Origin: Paracoccaceae bacterium
Lineage (GTDB): Bacteria > Pseudomonadota > Alphaproteobacteria > Rhodobacterales > Rhodobacteraceae
DNA: 64,000 nucleotides
Assembly (NCBI GenBank): GCA_013214575.1
Contig: JABSSD010000054.1
Location: 34,039 to 98,038 of the forward strand
Direction of reading: 5' to 3'
Shown here: positions 59,606 through 64,000 of the stretch, piece by piece
Layout of the letters: the number at the start of each line of letters is the position of its first letter
Numbering within the stretch: position 1 is the stretch's first letter
The notes under the pieces: generated by a model
Told to the model about the DNA's origin: nothing
The model's input: only the letters and a program-made list of their open reading frames with translations
The model's database searches: none
Translations under genes and position numbers: made by a program

Positions 59606-60521
59606 AAGTGTTTTGCGCGGCGCGGTCGATGATGATTCATTCTTTGGCTTTATCGCCGAGCCGCCAGCGGACTGTGATCCGGCTGACCCGAAATTTTGGG
59701 CCATGGGGAACCCAAATCTGGGGATCAGTAAACCTGTTCAGGCCATGCAGGACACCCTGAAAAAGGCACTGGCGATCGCAGGGAGGATGCCAAACTTCAA
59801 ACGGTTCCACCTGAACCTGTGGACCGAAGGCGCAGAGACCTGGATCGCCCGCGACGTGTGGGACAAGGGCACAGCCTGCGCGCGATTTGATCCACGCAAG
59901 CTGTATGGTCGCAAGGCCTGGGTTGGGTTGGACCTGTCCAACAAGATCGACACCACGGCCATTGTCGTCGCGGTGCCGGTGGATGGGCTGATTTATATGA
60001 TCGCCTATACCTTTCTGCCGGAGGGTCCAAAGGGGTTCATCCAGCGGGCGCAGAGCGAAAAGCGGGAATATGTCGGCTGGCGCGACCAGGGCTGGCTGGA
60101 GATCCACAAGGGCGGCACGATTGACGAAGAGCTGTTGGCCAACCGGTTGGAATGGATCCGGCAGAATTTTGATCTGCAAGAAGTGGCCTATGATCCCTGG
60201 GGCATGAAGTACCTGGCCGACAAATTGGACAAGCGCCGCTTTCCAATGGTCGAGCATCGGCAGGGCTATCAGTCGATGTCAAACCCGATGAAACGGTTTG
60301 AAGAACGAGTGATGGAAAACAAGATCCGCCACGGTGGCAACCCGGTGTTGGCCTGGCAGATCGGCAATGTTCACCGCGACGAGGATGCCGCCGAGAACGT
60401 GAAACCAAACAAGAAGAAATCCACTGGCCGCATCGATGCGGCGGTGGCTGCCATCATGGCGCTGGGACGCGCTGAACATGGCGAACAGAAACGCAAGGCA
60501 CGGGAAATCGAGGTGGTATGA
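59541..60521 (+). pseudogene. Terminase large subunit, C-terminal part
   Basis: The frame from VTTAGQDRASLCGELRDYGE through YGRKAWVGLDLSNKIDTTAIVV (split here) to RIDAAVAAIMALGRA is the nuclease half of TerL. The N-terminal ATPase with Walker A and B is absent. Nuclease-domain acidic residues are visible in GLDLSNKIDT and in the late RIDAAVA. The first standard start is TTG at 59613. It overlaps the portal start by 4 bases. Confidence 0.8.
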
Positions 60522-61089
60522 AATTCTTTGGATTGGACATTTCGCGCGCCGGGCAGGTTGAGCCGGTGGCGGCACGGGTTGAACCGCCGGTCATGGATGC
60601 CTCTGCTGAGACCTCGGGCACAATGAGCCCCGAACCTTGGTTGCAGGATATCGGCTGGGGTGGATCACGCCCGAACAAACGCCTGCCACGGGTGACACCG
60701 CAGCGGGCCGAACAGAATGGCACCATATTTGCCTGCTGCAATAACATCGGCGGTGATCTGTCCAAGGTGCCGCTGAAGCTCTATCAGCGCAAGGATGACG
60801 GGCAGGAGGTCCGGGTGCGCGATCATCCCGCCGTCTATTTGCTGAACCGGGAATCCGCACCAGGTGTTCCTGCAAAATTGACCCGGTTTGCCCTTGTCTA
60901 TGCCTGGGCCCTGCGCGGCAATTCTTATGCTTACAGCCCGCGTGACGGCGGCGGCGAGTTGGAAATGATCGAGTTGGCACCGCAGGGCGGTTGCACAATG
61001 TTGCGGGCCGGGCGCGAACGGTTTTATGATTTTGAAGATGGGGCAGGGGTGCAGCGCAGGGTTCCGAGCCGGTCCATGGTGCATATCCG
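60518..61089 (+). pseudogene. Portal protein, N-terminal part, joined to capsid
   Basis: The first ~190 codons match HK97-type portal proteins: PQRAEQNGTIFACCNNIGGD, LYQRKDDGQEVRVRDHPAVY and ALRGNSYAYSPRDG. The frame stays open to 61174, but after MVHIR near 61085 it no longer follows the portal pattern, because the DNA is now capsid sequence in another frame. Confidence 0.75.
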
Positions 61090-61359
61090 ATTGAGACCAC
61101 CTCGCAGGTGCCGAACAATCTGGGCACGGGCAATGACACCGAGATCACCTTTGCGGATTTCTCGGAAATCATGATCGGCGATGATCAGGATATCCGCATC
61201 GCGTCGTCATCTGAGGCATCCTTTGTTGATACCAACGGCGACACCGTTTCGGCATTCCAGCGTGACCTGACGCTGATGCGGGCGGTGTCGCGCCACGATC
61301 TGGCACCGGCCCATGATGAGGCAATCTCGGTCATTACCGGCACCAGCTGGGGTCTGTAA
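61084..61359 (+). pseudogene. Major capsid protein, C-terminal part
   Basis: The frame YPIETTSQVPNN then ITFADFSEIMIGDDQDIRI and FQRDLTLMRAVSRHDLAPAH matches the C-terminal end of HK97-type capsid proteins, stopping after TGTSWGL. The N-terminal delta, E-loop and most of the P-domain are missing. Confidence 0.75.
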
Positions 61360-61442
61360 TCGCCTCGGCCTGACACGGGCTGACTGACACGGGCGGCCTG
61401 GTGGGCCGCCCTTTTCCATTCTCAAATGACGGAGGCCAGGAC

Positions 61443-61874
61443 ATGGCACGACTACTGGTGAAATTCACCCAAGGATATTCCCGCTACAACAAGGGCGACA
61501 CCGCCGCTTTTGCAGCGGATGTGGCGCGGAAACTTTGCGATGGCAAAGGCAAGGTCGCCAAACTGATCGGCGATGCTGCTGATCCGGACGCAAGTAAGCC
61601 GGTTGTCATTGGCAAATTAGATACTTCCAAAATCATCGATCGAGCCCGTTTGGAACTTGAGGGGCGGGCGCACAGTCTGGCCGATCAAGAGGCGGCGTTA
61701 GAAACGCGGGCGCGGGATCTGGCCGACCGTGAAACGGCGCAAGCCACCCGCGAGGCCGATTTGGCCAATCGCGAGGCCGCATTGATCGCAACAGCGGAAC
61801 CCGCTGACACCAAGGCAAAAACCGATGGCAAAAAGACCAGCGGCGAGCCGCCTGAGCAGGGCGCAAAGACGTAA
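61443..61874 (+). CDS. Phage protein with coiled-coil repeats
   Basis: A 143-residue protein starting MARLLVKFTQGYSRYNKGD with GGAGG upstream. Residues 80-120 repeat LADQEAALETRARDLADRE, a coiled coil of period about 14. It lies where the gene between capsid and head-tail connector is expected. Function unknown. Confidence 0.65.
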   Translation: MARLLVKFTQGYSRYNKGDTAAFAADVARKLCDGKGKVAKLIGDAADPDASKPVVIGKLDTSKIIDRARLELEGRAHSLADQEAALETRARDLADRETAQATREADLANREAALIATAEPADTKAKTDGKKTSGEPPEQGAKT

Positions 61875-61892
61875 TCGAGAGGGGGCGGCGCA

Positions 61893-62030
61893 GTGGAATA
61901 CATCGGTGAAGAGGCAATCCCGGCGGCGGTTTCCGTTGAAGGCTTTAAGCGGTCCGTTCACATGGTGGACTGCGATGCGGACGATGACGCCGCAATTGCA
62001 TTGCTGCTGGTGTCGCAGGGCACACCCTGA
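61893..62030 (+). pseudogene. Head-tail connector (gp6-like) N-terminal fragment
   Basis: A 45-codon GTG frame, AVSVEGFKRSVHMVDCDADD, resembles the start of gp6-like head-tail connectors, then ends at TGA 62028 within the next gene piece. Family members are about 190 residues, so this is a truncation. Confidence 0.6.
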
Positions 62031-62272
62031 CCGGATCAGATGGGCTGTCGCGTGGGCGGGTGCAGGTGGACTGCTACGCCGAGAACTATGCAGATGCCGC
62101 AGATCTGGCCACGGCTGTGGGCCTGGTGCTGGACGGCTATCGGCAAGACGGGTTTCGCGGGATCTTTTTGGACGCCAGGCGGGACAACACAGAGCGCGGA
62201 GCAAATGAGGCCGACAGGCCGTTCCGCGTAACCATGGATTTTCTGACAAAATGGAGAAGCAGCAATGTCTGA
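62021..62272 (+). pseudogene. DUF3168-like tail completion protein, C-terminal part
   Basis: The frame HTLTGSDGLSRGRVQVDCYA followed by GLVLDGYRQDGFRGIFLDAR and PFRVTMDFLTKW matches the C-terminal half of DUF3168-type tail proteins. It lacks an N-terminus and its own start. It overlaps the tail tube start. Confidence 0.65.
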
Positions 62273-62684
62273 ACTAGACGCCGATATTGGCTATAATTCC
62301 ACCTTCGGGATGGCGGATGGCGAGGCCGGGCCATTCCCGGCGATCGCTGGGGTCATCAGTATCACGCCGCCGAGCAAATCGCGGGATGCGGTCGATAAGA
62401 CGCATCTGAAAAGCCCCGACCGTTACAAGGAATACTTCCCTGGAATGAAGGAAGGCGGCGAGGCAAAGATTGGCCTCAACTTTAAGCCTTCGGTGGCAGT
62501 TACACTCGATACCGCGTTTGAGGTGGGCGAGACGTGGTGCCAGATCACCTTTCCAGATGAGACCACAACTCTAACATTTAAGGCAGTGATCACCGGGTTG
62601 GAATACGGCGAGCTGGTGAATGACAAGATGACAGCAACACTTACGTTGAAGCTATCCGGCAAACCAGTATTGGCGGTGGTATAA
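62265..62684 (+). CDS. Phage tail tube protein
   Basis: A 139-residue protein resembling lambda gpV/TP901-type tail tube proteins, with the segments GEAKIGLNFKPSVAVTLDTA and WCQITFPDETTTLTFKAVIT. Length and ends look intact. It joins the next gene at TAATG. Confidence 0.72.
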   Translation: MSELDADIGYNSTFGMADGEAGPFPAIAGVISITPPSKSRDAVDKTHLKSPDRYKEYFPGMKEGGEAKIGLNFKPSVAVTLDTAFEVGETWCQITFPDETTTLTFKAVITGLEYGELVNDKMTATLTLKLSGKPVLAVV

Positions 62685-63028
62685 TGGCCAACAGTTTCAA
62701 GGGTGAAGCCTCAATCACCATCGGTGCAAAGACCTGGACGCTGGTCTGTGACTTCAATGCCATGGCGGAATTCGAAGAGGCCACAGGTAAGGATGCGATG
62801 AACGCTTTCGAGAAGGCGGAAGAGGGCGGGGTTTCGATCGCCGATCTACGTCACATGGTTCATGCTTTCCTGAAGCAGCACCACCCTGAGGCGACCTTGC
62901 AGGATGCAGGCAACATCATGAGCGAGGATGTTGCAATCGTCGCGAGTGTGTTGGCGGCAGCAAGCCCGACCGCAGCTGAGGCAGGTGACTTGGGAAACGC
63001 TCAGAAGTCGGGGAACCGAACCGGCTAG
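62684..63028 (+). CDS. Tail assembly chaperone, first frame (G-like)
   Basis: A 114-residue protein, FKGEASITIGAKTWTLVCDF, matching GTA-gp10/gpG-like chaperones. The last codons contain the slippery heptamer G-GGA-AAC at 62992-62998. Normal decoding ends at TAG 63026. A -1 slip would join it to the 63040 frame as gpG-T does in lambda. Confidence 0.75.
   Translation: MANSFKGEASITIGAKTWTLVCDFNAMAEFEEATGKDAMNAFEKAEEGGVSIADLRHMVHAFLKQHHPEATLQDAGNIMSEDVAIVASVLAAASPTAAEAGDLGNAQKSGNRTG
62992..62998 (+). promoter_or_regulatory. Programmed -1 frameshift site
   Basis: GGGAAAC lies in register G-GGA-AAC with the chaperone reading frame, the canonical X-XXY-YYZ heptamer. The -1 frame is open from 62989 on and continues into the second chaperone frame, so slipping makes a fusion. 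Confidence 0.7.
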
Positions 63029-63039
63029 ACTTTCTCGAC

Positions 63040-63435
63040 ATGTTGGAGAGCTACGTGTCTGCCGGGTTTGATCCGGCGGGGTTCTGGTCCCTGACGCCGC
63101 GTCTGTATCTGGCGCAGATGAAGGGCGCCAGCGCGCGCCTGGAGCGGGAACACAAGGATCGCGCCTGGCTGGCATGGCACACAGCCGTGCTGACGCGGGC
63201 GGAAACACTGCCTGATTTCTCAAAATTCGTAGGCGAAAGCCCGGTTAAACCACAATCGCCAGAGCACCTGCAGGCGATGTGCGAAACGCTGGCGCAGGCC
63301 TGGGGGGCAGGCGCACACTTCCGTGCTGGCATTGACTACCGCGTCGTTCACCTCGGCGCTGAAGACCAAATTGGACGGGATCGAGGCCGGGGCAACTGCG
63401 GACCAGTCTCCTGCGCAGATCAAGACTGCCTATGA
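63040..63435 (+). pseudogene. Tail assembly chaperone, second frame (T-like), 3' end replaced
   Basis: Reached by a -1 slip at 62992 or from its own ATG. MLESYVSAGFDPAGFWSLTP, then LYLAQMKGASARLEREHKDR, match T-like chaperone extensions. The pattern holds to AQAWGAGA near 63312. After that the reading continues in tail fibre sequence in the wrong frame to 63435. Confidence 0.65.
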
Positions 63436-63998
63436 GGGTGTTGCCGACACCAACGCCTACACTGACGCGGATAAGACCAAACTTGCAGGGCTGAACATCG
63501 CGACACAGGCTCAGGCAGAGACTGGCCTGAACAATACTAAGCTGATGACATCTCTGCGGGTTGCGCAGGCTATTGCGGCTGCCCCAATCCTCCCACCAGA
63601 CACTGTGGGAACCCCGTACCACGGTATCCATCCGTATAATGGGGTTCTTGTCGGTGATGGCACTACGGGGTTGTTCTATGACAAAGCGATTGATGGGAAT
63701 GCGTCTTCCGTACAAACTCCAAACTTCGAGCCGGGATACACCTATGTGGTCTACCTCCGGGACTACAGCTACACTGGCGCCACTGGGACAGAGTCGCCGA
63801 AGGTCACATGGTACAATGCGAGCAACGCAGTGGTGGCCGGTCCTGCTAGCTTCGGCACGGGTAGGTGAAGTCCGTCTGCCACAGTTGATTGATAGCCGTG
63901 GTTTTGTCTTTAAACTCGCTAGCCGCCTTGATCACAATGAAGGCTGGGCTGGTGATCAGGTCGTGCGCCTTCAATACGCGGTAGACGGAAGCCTCTGA
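63311..63998 (+). pseudogene. Tail fibre protein, truncated and frameshifted
   Basis: The frame SVLALTTASFTSALKTKLDG, then AYTDADKTKLAGLNIATQAQ, matches tail fibre repeat regions. It stops at TGA 63866-63868. In the next frame the sequence goes on in similar style (LIDSRGFVFKLASRLDHNEG) to TGA 63998, indicating a frameshift near 63860. The first GTG is at 63323. The N-terminus is lost at the join with the chaperone. Confidence 0.65.
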
Positions 63999-64000
63999 TA

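Noticed and set aside
59393..63998. Gene transfer agent cluster
   Set aside because: Some proteins are GTA-like, but integrase, repressor, excisionase and tRNA-linked position show a prophage.

Overview
The window looks like the chromosome of a marine Roseobacter-group alphaproteobacterium (Rhodobacteraceae). It is GC-rich, dense in ABC, TRAP and tripartite tricarboxylate (TTT) transporters, contains DUF1127 and SPOR lipoprotein genes, and ends in an HK97-like prophage. All calls come from reading the sequence and from family knowledge. No database search was run.

Layout. 1-2200: start of carA (off the left edge), a YqeY protein, a DUF1127 protein and a TauE/SafE permease. 2292-6968: a complete branched-chain-type ABC importer (livFGMH plus a Tat-exported binding protein). 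7077-8447: a polytopic membrane protein. 8677-17536: a cluster for reductive nicotinate (or related N-heteroaromatic) breakdown. It has an enamidase, a MarR regulator, two AA_synth proteins, a UPF0280 protein, 6-hydroxynicotinate reductase and a molybdenum hydroxylase with a fused Fe-S/Mo subunit. One operator motif recurs before its three transcription units. 17687-26854: a tightly packed eight-gene operon encoding a Ser/Thr kinase, an FHA protein, a PP2C phosphatase, three dynamin-like or GTPase-like proteins, a possible Roadblock/LC7-like protein and an unknown protein. It contains no secretion or Ter genes and is the best candidate here for an undescribed system.

27132-31492: TRAP transporter dctPQM with dadA. 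31641-33034: a dead LysR fragment, a gene-poor stretch and an AT-richer acetyltransferase. 33078-36347: a thiamine-diphosphate enzyme divergent from a GntR regulator and an Asp/Glu-racemase-family protein. 36355-42628: tctDE two-component genes with an extra periplasmic binding protein, divergent from tctCBA. 42671-49206: an AEC permease and the housekeeping run of MBL hydrolase, tatD, holB, tmk, D,D-carboxypeptidase and SPOR lipoprotein. In the ABC, TRAP and TTT operons alike, a strong hairpin lies between the binding-protein gene and the next permease gene.

49419 to the right edge: tRNA-Ser(UGA) followed by a prophage running off the window. The early part has an integrase, an excisionase-like protein, a self-cleaving repressor with its operators, a DUF4747 plus membrane-protein pair, and an origin-like repeat block with a DnaA box. 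An enoyl-CoA hydratase sits in the middle. The late region is collapsed. HNH/TerL, portal/capsid, gp6/DUF3168 and tail chaperone/tail fibre are each joined 5' piece to 3' piece, so the prophage is probably defective. The tail tube gene and the first chaperone gene, with a canonical -1 slippery heptamer, survive.
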